DNA of 64,000 nucleotides from Bordetella petrii (GCF_017356245.1 NZ_JAFMZZ010000004.1:999163-1063162), one strand, 5' to 3'. Positions 43,408 to 55,857 are shown, counted from the first letter of the stretch. Notes: generated by a model from the sequence alone, not told the origin. A program made the numbers and translations.

Positions 43408-43420
43408 GGAGAATGACTCC

Positions 43421-45004
43421 ATGAAAAAGAACCGACTGCTGACCGCCCTTGCCGCCACGGCGCTGGCTGTTTCCTGCGTGCTGGCGCCGGCCGGCGCGCA
43501 GGCCCAGGACAAGACGCTGCGCATCGTGCCGCACGCCGACCTGAAGGTGCTGGACCCGACCTTCACCACCGCCTACATCACGCGCAATTTCGGCTACATG
43601 GTGTACGACACCTTGTTTGCCATGGATGCCAAGGGCGAGCCGCAGCCGCAGATGGTCGACAGCTACAAGGCTTCGGAAGACAAGAAAACCTGGACCTTCG
43701 TCCTGCGCGACGGCCTGAAGTTCAGCGATGGCCAGCCGGTGAAGGCGGCCGACTGCGTGGCCTCGCTGCAGCGCTGGACGGCGCGCGACAACATCGGCCG
43801 CGCCCTGAGCGCGGCCGGCGGCAAGTGGCAGGCCGTGGACGACAAGACCTTCACGCTGACGCTCGAACGCCCGTTCGGCCTGGTGCTCGACGGCCTGGCC
43901 AAGGTGTCCAGCTACCCGGCGTTCATCCTGCCCGAACGGCTGGCCAAGATGCCGGCCGACCGTCCCCTGACCGAAGTGGTGGGCTCGGGCCCCTATCTGT
44001 TCAAGCGCGATGAATGGCTGCCGGGCAGCAAGGTGGTGTTCGTGCGCAACCCCGGCTACGTTGCCCGCAGCGAAGCGCCGTCGGGCCTGGCCGGCAGCAA
44101 GCGCTCGCATGTCGACCGCGTCGAATGGGTGGTGCTGCCCGACTCCAACAGCGCCGTGGCCGCGCTGAAGAACAAGGAAGTCGACATGATCGAGCAGACG
44201 CCGCCCGATTACATCGAGCCCTTGCGCGCCGAAGCCGGCATCAAGGTGGGCGTCATCGAGCAGAACCAGGCCTACATGGTGCTGAACCAGGCGCTGCCGC
44301 CGTTCAACAATATCAAGGCGCGCCAGGCGGTGGCGCACGTGATCGACCAGGCCAAGTTCGTGGCCGCCATGGGGTATCCGCCCGACCTGCGCCGCGATTA
44401 CTGCGCCACCTTCTTCATCTGCGGCTCGCCCAACGCCACCGACGCCGGCTCCAAGCCGTACGCCAAGCCCGACCTGGCCGCGGCCAAGCAGGCGCTGGCC
44501 GAGTCGGGCTACAAGGGCGAAAAAATCGTCGTGATGCTGCCCACCACGCCCACCTACCTGAATTCGGCCACGCTGGTCGCCGTCCAGGCCCTGCAGGAAC
44601 TGGGCATGAACCTGGACATCCAGTCGATGGACTGGGCCTCGATGACCGCGCGCCGCAGCAAGAAGTCGCCGCTGAACCAGGGCGGCTGGAATGTGTTCCT
44701 GTCGTCGGCGTCCGAGTTCAACGTGAACTCGCCGCTGAACAACACCTATCTGGCCGCCAGCTGCGGCAACACGCTGCCGGGCTGGCCCTGCGACAAGGAA
44801 CTCGATGCCCTGCGCGCGCAATGGATCGCCGCGGTGGATCCGGCCCAGCGCAAGCAGCTGCTCGACCGCTTCCAGGAGCGCGCCTACCAGGCCTTCCCGA
44901 ATATCCCGGTGGGCCAGTTCTCGCGCACTTTCTCCGCCGACAAGTCGCTGAAGAACCTCGACCTGGCCTGGAGCGTGCCGAACGTCTGGGTGCTGGACAA
45001 GTGA
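43421..45004 (+). CDS. ABC transporter peptide/opine-type periplasmic binding protein
   Basis: 527 residues, SBP family 5 (DppA/OppA/NikA class). The signal peptide is MKKNRLLTALAATALAVSCVLAPAGAQA; the family segment DGLKFSDGQPVKAADCVASLQRW lies near residue 105. Two permeases and two ATPases follow on the same strand, completing an importer. Specificity (dipeptide, opine, amide) is not readable, but the flanking metallopeptidase, ornithine cyclodeaminase-like protein and amidase suggest an N-acyl or peptide-like substrate. Confidence 0.92.
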   Translation: MKKNRLLTALAATALAVSCVLAPAGAQAQDKTLRIVPHADLKVLDPTFTTAYITRNFGYMVYDTLFAMDAKGEPQPQMVDSYKASEDKKTWTFVLRDGLKFSDGQPVKAADCVASLQRWTARDNIGRALSAAGGKWQAVDDKTFTLTLERPFGLVLDGLAKVSSYPAFILPERLAKMPADRPLTEVVGSGPYLFKRDEWLPGSKVVFVRNPGYVARSEAPSGLAGSKRSHVDRVEWVVLPDSNSAVAALKNKEVDMIEQTPPDYIEPLRAEAGIKVGVIEQNQAYMVLNQALPPFNNIKARQAVAHVIDQAKFVAAMGYPPDLRRDYCATFFICGSPNATDAGSKPYAKPDLAAAKQALAESGYKGEKIVVMLPTTPTYLNSATLVAVQALQELGMNLDIQSMDWASMTARRSKKSPLNQGGWNVFLSSASEFNVNSPLNNTYLAASCGNTLPGWPCDKELDALRAQWIAAVDPAQRKQLLDRFQERAYQAFPNIPVGQFSRTFSADKSLKNLDLAWSVPNVWVLDK

Positions 45005-45038
45005 AGCCCGCGTCCGTTCGCGTCCTGGCGGAGCCGTC

Positions 45039-45974
45039 ATGGGATACCTGATCCGTCGCGTGCTGTCGGTGGTGCCGGTCATGCTGGTGGTGGCCGTCAT
45101 CGCCTTCCTGCTGATCCACCTGTCGCCGGGCGACCCGGCCGCGCTGATCGCCGGCGATTTCGCCACCGCCGAAGACATCGCGCGCCTGCATACGGCGCTG
45201 GGCCTGGACGAGCCGCTGTGGCGCCAGTTCATGCTGTGGGCGGGGCGGCTGCTGCAGGGCGACCTGGGCACGTCGATCTTCACGCATGTGCCGGTCACCC
45301 ACTTGCTGGCGCAGCGCGTCGAGCCGACGCTGTCGATCGCGGCGCTGACCATGTCGCTGTCGATCCTGATCGCCATCCCGCTGGGCGTGCTGGCCGCATA
45401 CCGCGCCGGCTCGTGGGTGGACCGGCTGGTGATGATGTTCGCGGTGCTGGCCTTTTCGGTGCCGGTGTTCCTGGTGGGCTACCTGCTGATCTACGGCTTC
45501 GCGGTCAAGCTGCAGTGGCTGCCGGTGCAGGGCTACACCAGCCTGTCGCACGGCGTGTGGCCGTGGCTGCGCAACCTGATACTGCCGTGCGTGAACCTGG
45601 CTCTGGTGTACATCGCCCTGATCACCCGCATGACGCGCGCCACGGTGCTGGAAGTGCTGCATGAAGACTACATCCGCACCGCCCGCGCCAAGGGGCTGGC
45701 GGTGCTGCCGGTGCTCGAGCACGCGCTGCGCAACGCCGCCATTCCCATCGCCACCACGGTGGGGGTGGGCATCGCCCTGCTGATCGGCGGGGTGGTGGTC
45801 ACCGAGACGGTATTCGCCATTCCCGGCCTGGGGCGCCTGGTGATCGACGCCGTGGAACACCACGATTACCCGGTGATCCAGAGCGTGCTGCTGATTTCGG
45901 CGGGCACTTACGTGCTGATCAACCTGCTGATCGACCTGAGCTACCGGTTGTTCGATCCGCGCATCCGTTACTGA
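45039..45974 (+). CDS. ABC transporter permease, DppB type
   Basis: 311 residues with six predicted membrane helices. The N-terminal MGYLIRRVLSVVPVMLVVAVIAF and LSPGDPAALIAGD, and the EAA-loop region HEDYIRTARAKGL, are typical of DppB/OppB permeases. It forms the inner-membrane channel with the next gene product. Confidence 0.94.
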   Translation: MGYLIRRVLSVVPVMLVVAVIAFLLIHLSPGDPAALIAGDFATAEDIARLHTALGLDEPLWRQFMLWAGRLLQGDLGTSIFTHVPVTHLLAQRVEPTLSIAALTMSLSILIAIPLGVLAAYRAGSWVDRLVMMFAVLAFSVPVFLVGYLLIYGFAVKLQWLPVQGYTSLSHGVWPWLRNLILPCVNLALVYIALITRMTRATVLEVLHEDYIRTARAKGLAVLPVLEHALRNAAIPIATTVGVGIALLIGGVVVTETVFAIPGLGRLVIDAVEHHDYPVIQSVLLISAGTYVLINLLIDLSYRLFDPRIRY

Positions 45975-45995
45975 CCTGCTTTCCGGAAGACCCGA

Positions 45996-46892
45996 ATGTC
46001 CGACAGTACGATTTCTCCGGTGGACAGCCCGGCCGTGGTGCACCAGGCGCTGTCGGCCGGCGCGCGGCGCTGGCGCTGGATACGCAAGCATCCCACGCTG
46101 CTGCTGGGCATGCTGCTGCTGTTGCTGATGGCGGCCATTGCGCTGGCCGCGCCCTGGATAGCCACCCATGATCCGCTGGCCATCAATCCGCTGCAGCGCC
46201 TGAAGCCGCCCTCGGCCGAGCACTATTTCGGCACCGACGCGCTGGGTCGCGATGTGTACAGCCGCGCCGTGTGGGGCGGCCGGGTCTCGCTGGTGGTGGC
46301 GGTCTGCGTGGCGGTGCTGGCCAGCCTGCTGGGCGTGGTGCTGGGGCTGCTGGCGGGCTTCGTGCGCTGGGCCGACGCGGTGATCATGCGCATCATGGAC
46401 GGCATGATGGCCATTCCCGACATCCTGCTGGCCATCGCGCTGATGGCGGTGATCCGCGCCAGCCTGACAACCGTGATCATCGCCATCACGGTGCCGCAGA
46501 TCCCGCGCGTGGTGCGCCTGGTGCGCTCGCTGGCGCTGACTTTGCGCGAACAGCTGTTCGTCGAGGCGGCGCATGCCATCGGCACGCGGCTGCCCGTCAT
46601 TCTGTGGCGCCACGTGCTGCCCAACACCATCACGCCGCTGATCGTGCAGGCCACCTTCATCGCGGCCACCGCGGTGCTGACCGAAGCCGTGCTGTCGTTC
46701 CTGGGCGTGGGGGTGCCGGCGCAGGTGCCCAGCTGGGGCAACATGATGGCCGAGGGCCGCAATTTCGTGGCGGTGGCCTTCTACACGATTCTGTATCCGG
46801 GCATTCTGCTGGCCGTGACCGTGCTGGCGATCAATCTGATGGGCGACGGCCTGCGCGATGCGCTGGACCCGCGCCTGGCCAACCGCTTGTAG
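45996..46892 (+). CDS. ABC transporter permease, DppC type
   Basis: 298 residues. N-terminal cytoplasmic extension, then a first helix ([20 protein letters not shown]) and the DppC signature [21 protein letters not shown]. The coupling loop [24 protein letters not shown] follows. It is the second permease subunit, 21 bases downstream of the first. Confidence 0.94.
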   Translation: MSDSTISPVDSPAVVHQALSAGARRWRWIRKHPTLLLGMLLLLLMAAIALAAPWIATHDPLAINPLQRLKPPSAEHYFGTDALGRDVYSRAVWGGRVSLVVAVCVAVLASLLGVVLGLLAGFVRWADAVIMRIMDGMMAIPDILLAIALMAVIRASLTTVIIAITVPQIPRVVRLVRSLALTLREQLFVEAAHAIGTRLPVILWRHVLPNTITPLIVQATFIAATAVLTEAVLSFLGVGVPAQVPSWGNMMAEGRNFVAVAFYTILYPGILLAVTVLAINLMGDGLRDALDPRLANRL

Positions 46893-46901
46893 GAGACCGC
46901 G

Positions 46902-47929
<1,028 letters not shown>

Positions 47930-47933
<4 letters not shown>

Positions 47934-48979
47934 GCACGCAGGGCGAATACCGCGGCGCCGGGCGCGAAGATGCGCCGGCCAGCCCGCCTGTTTCCACCGC
48001 AGCGCCGCTGCTCGAGGTGCGCGACCTGAAAATGCACTTCGCGGGCCGGCGCGGGCTGCTGCGCCGGCCCGCGCGCGTCGTCCAGGCCGTGGACGGCGTG
48101 TCGTTCTCGCTGGCGCGCGGCGAGACGCTGGCCCTGGTTGGCGAATCCGGCTGCGGCAAGACCACCACCGGCAAGTCGGTGCTGCGCCTGATCCAGCCCA
48201 CCAGCGGGTCGGTGAAGCTGGACGGCGAGGAAATCCTGTCGCTGCCGCCCGAACAGCTGCGCCAGCGCCGCCGCGACATGCAGATCATCTTCCAGGATCC
48301 CTACGCGTCGCTGAGCCCGCGCATGTCGGCCGGGCAGATCGTGGCCGAGCCGATGCGCAATTTCCCGGACCTGCAGCGCGGCCGCTCGCGCCAGGATGAA
48401 CTGGCCTGGCTGTTCGCCAAGGTGGGGCTGCGCCCCGAAGCCATGGCCCGGTTTCCGCACGAGTTTTCCGGGGGGCAGCGCCAGCGCCTGGGCATTGCGC
48501 GCGCGCTGGCGCTGCGCCCCAAGCTGATCGTGTGCGACGAGCCGGTGTCGGCGCTGGACGTCTCGGTGCAGGCGCAGGTCATCAATTTGCTGATGGACTT
48601 GCAGCGCGAACTGGGTATAGCCTATTTGTTCGTGGCGCATGACCTGGCGGTGGTGCGGCATATCAGCCATCGGGTGGCCGTGATGTACCTGGGGCGCATC
48701 GTCGAGGTGGCCGACCGCGACACGCTGTTTTCGCGCCCGCTGCATCCGTACACCGAGATCCTGCTGTCGGCGGTGCCGGTGCCCGACCCGCACCGGCCGG
48801 CGCAGCGGCGCCTGCTGCCGGGCGACCCGCCCAGCCCGGCCAATCCGCCTTCGGGCTGCCGGTTCCATACGCGCTGCCCGCTGGCGCAGCCGGTGTGCCG
48901 CGAGCAGCAGCCGGCCCTGGCGCCGCGCCCGGCCGGCGCGCAACAGCCGGCGCAGTGGGTGGCGTGCCATTTCCGCTGA
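47930..48979 (+). CDS. ABC transporter ATP-binding protein, DppF type
   Basis: 349 residues. Walker [11 protein letters not shown], signature FSGGQRQR, Walker [13 protein letters not shown], and C-terminal [15 protein letters not shown] cysteines. An [20 protein letters not shown] insertion after the first strand is common in DppF-type subunits. It completes the importer. Confidence 0.95.
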
Positions 48980-49006
48980 ACGTCCATTGCCTGCAGGGAG
49001 CTTTCC

Positions 49007-49918
49007 ATGTTGTTCATTTCCGATGACCAGGTCGCCCAGTCGATCACCATGCGCGAGGCGGTGGCCGCCATGCGGGCGCTGTTCGAAGACCTGGGCCGCC
49101 ATGCCGGCGTGATCCAGGAGCGGGTGCGCGTGCATGACGCGGGCGTGTCGCTGTCGATGATGGGCGGCATCCACACCGGGGCCGGCGTCATGGGGGCCAA
49201 GGTGTATCCCACCATCAACGGCCAGTTCAACTTCATTATTCCGCTGTTCGCCTGCGCCGATGGGCGCCTGCTGTGCACGGTGGCGGGCAACGCCCTGACG
49301 CGGCTGCGCACGGCGGCGGTCACCCGGGTGGCGGCCGACCGCCTGCGGCCCGGACCCGGCCGGCGCGTGGCGGTGTACGGCAGCGGCGTGCAGGCCGAGG
49401 CGCACGTGGAAGCCTTCGCCCTGGACGGCTACGCGGCCGAGTTCCGCCTGTGTTCGCGCAGCGGCGGTGCCGGGCTGGCCGCGCAGTGGCAGCAGCGCTA
49501 CGGGGTGCCCGTGGCGTGCGCCGACGCCGCCGACGCGGCGGCCTGGGCCGACGTGATCATTACCGCCACGCGCGCGGCCGAGCCCCTGTTCGACGGCAAG
49601 CTGCCCAGGCCGGGCGCCCTGGTGGCCGCGATCGGCTCATCCAAACCCTCCACGCGCGAGCTCGACGACGAAGTGCTGCGGCGCGCCTCGGTGATCGTGG
49701 TCGAGGCGGCCGGCCAGGCCGCGCGCGAAGGCGGCGAACTGGTCATGGCCGGGCCCGGCACCGGCGCGCGCGACAAGCTGGTCGAGCTGGGGCCGCTGCT
49801 GCTGGACGGCGACGCGGCCCGGGGCGCGGGCGATTTGCTGGTGTACAAGTCGGTGGGCATCGGCCTGGAAGACGTGGCCCTGGCCAACCACATCTATCAG
49901 CGCGTCGCGGCTGCCTGA
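49007..49918 (+). CDS. Ornithine cyclodeaminase/mu-crystallin-family protein
   Basis: 303 residues. NAD-binding Rossmann segment RVAVYGSGVQAEAHVEAFAL and the substrate Arg/Lys region GAKVYPTINGQFNF are present. Family members deaminate ornithine to proline, or reduce cyclic imines or opine-like compounds. Located 27 bases after the importer and 7 bases before the end-overlapping amidase region, it probably processes the released amino acid. Confidence 0.9.
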   Translation: MLFISDDQVAQSITMREAVAAMRALFEDLGRHAGVIQERVRVHDAGVSLSMMGGIHTGAGVMGAKVYPTINGQFNFIIPLFACADGRLLCTVAGNALTRLRTAAVTRVAADRLRPGPGRRVAVYGSGVQAEAHVEAFALDGYAAEFRLCSRSGGAGLAAQWQQRYGVPVACADAADAAAWADVIITATRAAEPLFDGKLPRPGALVAAIGSSKPSTRELDDEVLRRASVIVVEAAGQAAREGGELVMAGPGTGARDKLVELGPLLLDGDAARGAGDLLVYKSVGIGLEDVALANHIYQRVAAA

Positions 49919-49934
49919 CGGCCAAGTGGCTGGC

Positions 49935-51779
49935 ATGCGCGATGCTCCCGCCGCACCCGCCGGCATCCTGGATGCCGACCGGGCGATCGTCGAATCCGAC
50001 ATCGCGACCCTGCAGGCCTTGATGGCGCAGGGCGCCTTGAGCTCGCAGGCCCTGGTGCTTGCCTGCCTGCGCCGCATTGCCGCGTACGACCAGCAGGGGC
50101 CCGCGCTGAACGCGATTGCGGCGCTGCATCCCGACGCCCTGCGGCAGGCCCGCGCGCTGGATGCGGAGCGCGCCGCCGGCCGGCTGCGCGGGCCGTTGCA
50201 TGGCATCCCCTTGCTGGTCAAAGACAACTACCACGTGGCGGGGCTGCCCACCACCGCCGGCACGCTGGCCCTGGCGGACTGGCGGCCGGATCGCGAAGCC
50301 GGCGCGGTGCGGCGCCTGCGCGCGGCGGGCGCCGTCATCCTGGGCAAGGCCACGCTGCATGAACTGGCCTGCGGCATCACCAATATCTCGTCGCTGACCG
50401 GCCAGACGTGCAATCCGTACGCGCCCGGCCGGGCGCCCGGCGGTTCCAGCGGAGGCACGGCGGCAGCCGTGGCGGCCAGCTTCGCCGCGGCCGGCCTGGG
50501 CAGCGACACCAGCGGCTCGATACGCGTGCCGGCCGCGGCCAACAATCTGGTGGGCCTGCGCCCGACACGCGGCCTGGCCAGCCGCGCCGGCATGGTGCCC
50601 TTGTCGGGCACCCAGGACACCGCGGGGCCCCTGGCGCGCTCGGTGGCGGACCTGGCGCTGGTGCTGGACGCCATCGCGGGCGCCGACGCCGACGACCCCG
50701 GCACGGCGCGCGCGGCGCGGCATGTGCCGCCGTCATACCGCGCCGCCCTGCGGCCGGGCGGACTGGCCGGCCTGCGCATCGGCATTCTCGACGTGTTGTT
50801 CGGCTCGCAGCCCGGCGAAGAAGATGTCTCGGCGGTGGCCTACGACGCGCTGGCCGCCATGGAGCAGCTGGGAGCCCGGCCGGCCGGGGTGGACATCCCC
50901 ATGCTGGCGTCTTTGCTGCCCGCCAGCAGCCTGACGCCCTTCGAATTCCGCCAGGCGCTGGCCGGCCACCTGGCGGCGCAGGGCAATGCGCCGGTAAGCG
51001 GCTTGGCCGACATCCTGCGGCAGGGCCTGCATCATGAGCGGCTGGATGCGGTGCTGCGCCAGCGTGAAGGGCTGCGCGACGAAGACGGTTCGGGCCGCGA
51101 AGCCGTGCTGCGGGTGCGGCGCCGCCTGCGGCGCGCCGTGCTGGCCTGCATGAAGCGCCACAATGTCGATGTGCTGGCGTACCCCGCCCTGCGCTGCCGC
51201 CCGGCCTCGATCGGCGACGCGCAGGCCGGCGCCAACAGCCAGCTGGCCGCGGCCACGGGCATGCCGGCATTGAGCCTGCCGGCCGGTTTCACGCGCGACG
51301 GCCTGCCGGTAGGGCTGGAACTGCTGGGCCGCGACTACGCCGAACAGCAATTGCTGGACTGCGCCTGGCACTGGGAACAGGCCATGCGGCCGCGCCGCGC
51401 GCCGTTTACCACGCCGCCCCTGCAGCACGGCCGCGCGCCGGCGCCCCGGCGCGGCACGCTGCGCCTGCAGACCGTGGGGCAGGGCGGCGCGCGGGTGCGC
51501 TATGAAATCGATCTGCCCGGCGCGGCACTGCGCTTCGATGCGCAGGCCGGGGTGATGGCCGGCGATGCCGTCATCGTCCTGGCGCTGCACGCGCCGCCGT
51601 CGGGGCATGATGCGCGCGGCCCGGTGATCGCCCACTTGCTGCGCGGCCAAGACAGGGCGCAGGGCGCGCTGGCCCTGCGCGCCGACCTGGTGCAGGCCTT
51701 GCGGGGGCCGGGGCTGGTGGTGCGGCTGTACACCCGCCGCTTTCCGCTGGGGGCGGCGCAGGGCACGCTGGCGTTGTAG
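49935..51779 (+). CDS. Amidase-signature hydrolase with a C-terminal CHRD-like extension
   Basis: 614 residues from ATG 49935; a GTG three codons earlier is possible. The Ser-cisSer-Lys machinery is intact: K96 (LLVKDNYHV), the PGGSSGG loop at 168-174 and S195 (SDTSGSIRVPA). Residues 1-485 cover the amidase. The remaining ~125 residues form an extra beta-rich domain resembling CHRD (GTLRLQT, RGPVIAHLL, VVRLYTRRFPLGAAQGTL). It lacks a signal peptide. It would hydrolyse amides or N-acyl compounds taken up by the upstream ABC importer. Confidence 0.88.
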   Translation: MRDAPAAPAGILDADRAIVESDIATLQALMAQGALSSQALVLACLRRIAAYDQQGPALNAIAALHPDALRQARALDAERAAGRLRGPLHGIPLLVKDNYHVAGLPTTAGTLALADWRPDREAGAVRRLRAAGAVILGKATLHELACGITNISSLTGQTCNPYAPGRAPGGSSGGTAAAVAASFAAAGLGSDTSGSIRVPAAANNLVGLRPTRGLASRAGMVPLSGTQDTAGPLARSVADLALVLDAIAGADADDPGTARAARHVPPSYRAALRPGGLAGLRIGILDVLFGSQPGEEDVSAVAYDALAAMEQLGARPAGVDIPMLASLLPASSLTPFEFRQALAGHLAAQGNAPVSGLADILRQGLHHERLDAVLRQREGLRDEDGSGREAVLRVRRRLRRAVLACMKRHNVDVLAYPALRCRPASIGDAQAGANSQLAAATGMPALSLPAGFTRDGLPVGLELLGRDYAEQQLLDCAWHWEQAMRPRRAPFTTPPLQHGRAPAPRRGTLRLQTVGQGGARVRYEIDLPGAALRFDAQAGVMAGDAVIVLALHAPPSGHDARGPVIAHLLRGQDRAQGALALRADLVQALRGPGLVVRLYTRRFPLGAAQGTLAL

Positions 51780-51792
51780 CGCCGGCGGCCGC

Positions 51793-52719
51793 CTACTGCC
51801 CCAGTTCGGCGGCGTGGCTGGCGTATACCGACAGGGCGGTCTGGCCGTTCCACCAATACACGCGCACCACCTGGACGCGGCGGGCGATTTCCAGCGCCTG
51901 GGCCATGTCGCTTTCGATGAAGTGCGTGTGGCAGCCGTCCATGATGGCCTGCGCCTTGTGTTCGGCCGTCTGCCCGGCGCTGTGGCGGGTTTCGTCGCGC
52001 ATGACCAGCCTGCCGTGAAAGCCATGGCGGCGCAGCCAGCCCTGGGTGCGGGCGCGGTCTTGCTCGGGGCGGCCGGTAATGATGGTAAGCCGGCTCAGGT
52101 CGCGCGCTGGCAGCACCTCGCAGGGCAGCAGCAGGTCGCGCCGCGCCAGCGTGGCGGCCAGGTCGGTGTCATACAGGCCGGGCGACAGATCGGGCAGCAG
52201 GATGCCGTCCAGGTCGATGGCCCATGACGCATAGGCGTCGGCGGGCTGGCGCGGCAGGTTGCGGGTGGCGTCGTAGGCCGGGGTGACCGACTCGCGTTCC
52301 CAGGGAAACCAGGCGCGCAGGCCCGGCGGGATCTCGACGCCGAAGTCCGGCCGCACCCGCGATTCGGCGTCGTAGGCCAGCGTGAAGACCTTGAATGCGT
52401 AGCCCGCCGCGGCCAGGAAATCGATGCTGTCCGACAGCGTGGTGCCGCGCCCGGCGATGTCTTCGACCAGCAGCACGCGCGCGCCGGCGGGCGGAACCTG
52501 CGCGGTGAACCACGATACCTTGCGGGTGCGGCGCTCGTACGACAGCGCGTGCAGCGGCAGGTCGAGGGCGGTGCTGGCGATCAGCGCCGCCGGCAGCCCG
52601 CCGCGCGCAATCGCCACGACCGCGTCGAACCGCATGCCGCGCCACTGCGGCACATACTCGGCCACCACCTGCTCGACACGGGCATAGTCGTACGGGAAGG
52701 CGGCGCGTGGGGTAGGCAT
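51793..52719 (-). CDS. Phosphoribosyltransferase-HAD fusion protein
   Basis: 308 residues from ATG 52719. The N-terminal half is a type I phosphoribosyltransferase with the PRPP loop VEDIAGRGTT (85-94). The C-terminal half is a HAD-like phosphohydrolase: D169-L-D171-G, a TGRP motif II, a Lys in EHKAQAIMDG and FIESD as motif IV. Similar PRTase plus HAD proteins occur in ter (tellurite/stress) biosynthetic gene sets; no ter genes are here. Substrate unknown; nucleotide-related chemistry is inferred. Confidence 0.78.
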   Translation of the reverse strand: MPTPRAAFPYDYARVEQVVAEYVPQWRGMRFDAVVAIARGGLPAALIASTALDLPLHALSYERRTRKVSWFTAQVPPAGARVLLVEDIAGRGTTLSDSIDFLAAAGYAFKVFTLAYDAESRVRPDFGVEIPPGLRAWFPWERESVTPAYDATRNLPRQPADAYASWAIDLDGILLPDLSPGLYDTDLAATLARRDLLLPCEVLPARDLSRLTIITGRPEQDRARTQGWLRRHGFHGRLVMRDETRHSAGQTAEHKAQAIMDGCHTHFIESDMAQALEIARRVQVVRVYWWNGQTALSVYASHAAELGQ

Positions 52720-52785
52720 GGCATCGTGGGAATGGGTATGGCGGAGAAATTTTGCCATACCCGGGGCGGCGCATGCACACCAGGC

Positions 52786-53737
52786 TCAGGCTCGCACCTC
52801 CTGCCGCTGGAACACCACGTACGTCAGCGCGAACAGCAGGATGACGCCGGCGATCAGGCCCACCGCCTGGGCCCAGACGATCTGCACGCTCTGGCCCAGC
52901 GCCAGCGGGGCGCCCATCACCGCGCCTTCGAGCTGATCCAGGAAAATCGGGCCGATGGCGCGGGTCATGGGGCTGAGGATGGCGATGATGGACTCGTTGA
53001 ACAGCTGCGCCGGCGACAGCCGCTGCAGGGCGTGCTGCCATTCCAGGGTGGGCAGGCTGGGCTGGCCCAGCAGCTGCGAGGCCAGGTCCGGCGGCGCGAT
53101 GGCCTGCGCCAGGGCCGACGACAGCAGCGGCCACAGCAGGGCCAGGAACAGCCACAGGCCCAGCGATACCAGCGCCGAGGTGGCCGCCGAGCGGAACACC
53201 ACCGAGAACAGCATCGACAGGGCCAGCCATACGCCCGCATATGCCAGGGCCATCAGCAGGAACAGCAGCGAACGCGTCACTTCCTGGCCGCTGGGCGGCA
53301 CGCCCAGCGCCAGCAGGCCCACGCCGATGACGATCAGCCACAGGCACAGCAGGCTGATGGCCAGGGTGGCCAGGCCCGCCAGGAACTTGCCCAGCAGCAG
53401 CGCGTCGCGGTAAATGGGCTGCGACAGCAGCCGGCTCATGGTGCGGCGCGAGTATTCGCCGTTGATGGCGTCGAATCCCAGCCCGATCGCCATCAGGGGG
53501 ATCAGGAACCCCAGCAGCGATGCGAACGAGGGCATGGGCGCCTGCGCCGTGGTGAACACCCGCAGGAACACGAACGGATCTTCGGCCGTGGTATTGCGGA
53601 TCTGCTGCAGGGCGCCGTACAGCGCGGCCGCGGCCGTCAGCACGATCAGCCATTCCAGCACCCGCATGCGGGCGCTGCTCAGGTGGTCGGCGAACTCTTT
53701 CAGCGTGACCGCGCCCAGCCCTTTCCAGGGCGAACCT

Positions 53738-53751
<14 letters not shown>
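52786..53751 (-). CDS. ABC-2-type transporter permease
   Basis: 321 residues with six hydrophobic segments. The cytoplasmic start KGLGAVTLKEFADHL and the TM loop FDAINGEYSRRTMSRLLSQPI are typical of ABC-2 (NosY/GldF-like) permeases. Its start overlaps the ATPase gene by 14 bases. Probably exports or anchors an envelope product together with the NEW3 protein. Confidence 0.88.
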
Positions 53752-54696
<945 letters not shown>

Positions 54697-54700
<4 letters not shown>

Positions 54701-55857
54701 CGGCGTCCGAACCTCGCAACGGCGCCCACCAGGATCAGCACGGCGATGGCCAGAATGATGACACCGACGATGCCCCACAGGCTGGACGTGGAAACGGTGA
54801 TGCGGAAGTCGCCGCTGGCCGACTGGCCGTTGGCGGAGGCGGTAAGGTGGGTCATGTAGTCGCCCGCCAGCGAACGCTCGGACGGCGTGATGCTGGCCTG
54901 CGCTTCAACCTGCTGGCCCGGCGCCAGGTGTTCGATGGTCTTGGGTTCGAACTCGACTTTCCAGCCCGATGGGCCGCTGCCCGACAGCGCGACGTTGTCG
55001 GCGGCGGCGCCGCCGTCGTTGCGGATCAGCACCGGTATCGACGAGGCCTTGCCGGCCTGCGCGTTGCCGCTCATCAGGCCGTCGCGGCCGGACAGCTGCA
55101 GGTGCGGCTGGCCCACGATGTCCAGCTTCAGCTGGCTGGACGCTTCGATGCCATCGGCGCTGGCCACGACCTGCACCGGATAGCTGCCGGGCTCGGTGTT
55201 GCCGGGCGGACGCACGGTGAGCTTGATGTCTTTCGATTCGCCGGCCTTGATCGGCAGCGCGCTGATCTGCTGGCTGCCGTAGCCTTCGGTGAAGCGCGTG
55301 TCGAAGTACTGCGGCGCCTTGGCCGCGAAGCTGACGGTCAGGTCTTTGCCGCTGTCGTTCTTCACCGTCAGCGAGTAGTCGAACGGCGATTGCGCGCCGC
55401 CCTTGATGGCCGGCAGTTTGGTGTCCAGCGTGAGCTTGGTGGGAAGTTCTTTGGCCAGCATGATGTGCAACGGCAGCGCGATGCGCTGGCCGTCGCCTTC
55501 GGCCACCACGGTCAGGGTGCGCGGCTGCGTGCCCGCGTCGGCGGGCACTTTCAGCTGCAGTTGCAGCGAGACGCTGTCGTCGGTGCTGGGCATGGCCGCG
55601 GCGACGGGTTGCCCGCCGCCCAGCAGGGTGGCGGTCCAGCCATCGGGCACGCCATCGACACTGAGCCCGAGCCGCTCGGGCGGCAGGCCGTAGTTGCGCA
55701 GCTGCAGCCTGACGGATGAGGTGGTGCCGGGCTGCGCGGTGACGGCGGGATAGTCGGTGACCAGGTACAGCCCCTTGATATTGCTGCCTTGCGCAAGCAC
55801 GGGCGTGGACAACAGCATGGCCGCTGCAAGGGCCAGGAAGGAAAGCGCTTTTCGCAT
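54697..55857 (-). CDS. NEW3-domain secreted, membrane-anchored protein
   Basis: 386 residues: signal peptide (KALSFLALAAAMLLSTPVLA), repeated Ig-like beta modules, and a C-terminal NEW3/NPCBM-associated region (GSGPSGWKVEFEPKTIEHLAPGQ). One helix near the C-terminus (IVGVIILAIAVLILVGAVARF) leaves a short basic cytoplasmic tail. NEW3 domains occur in secreted carbohydrate-active or stalk proteins. First gene of the operon with an ABC-2 exporter; it may be its periplasmic accessory subunit. Confidence 0.85.
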
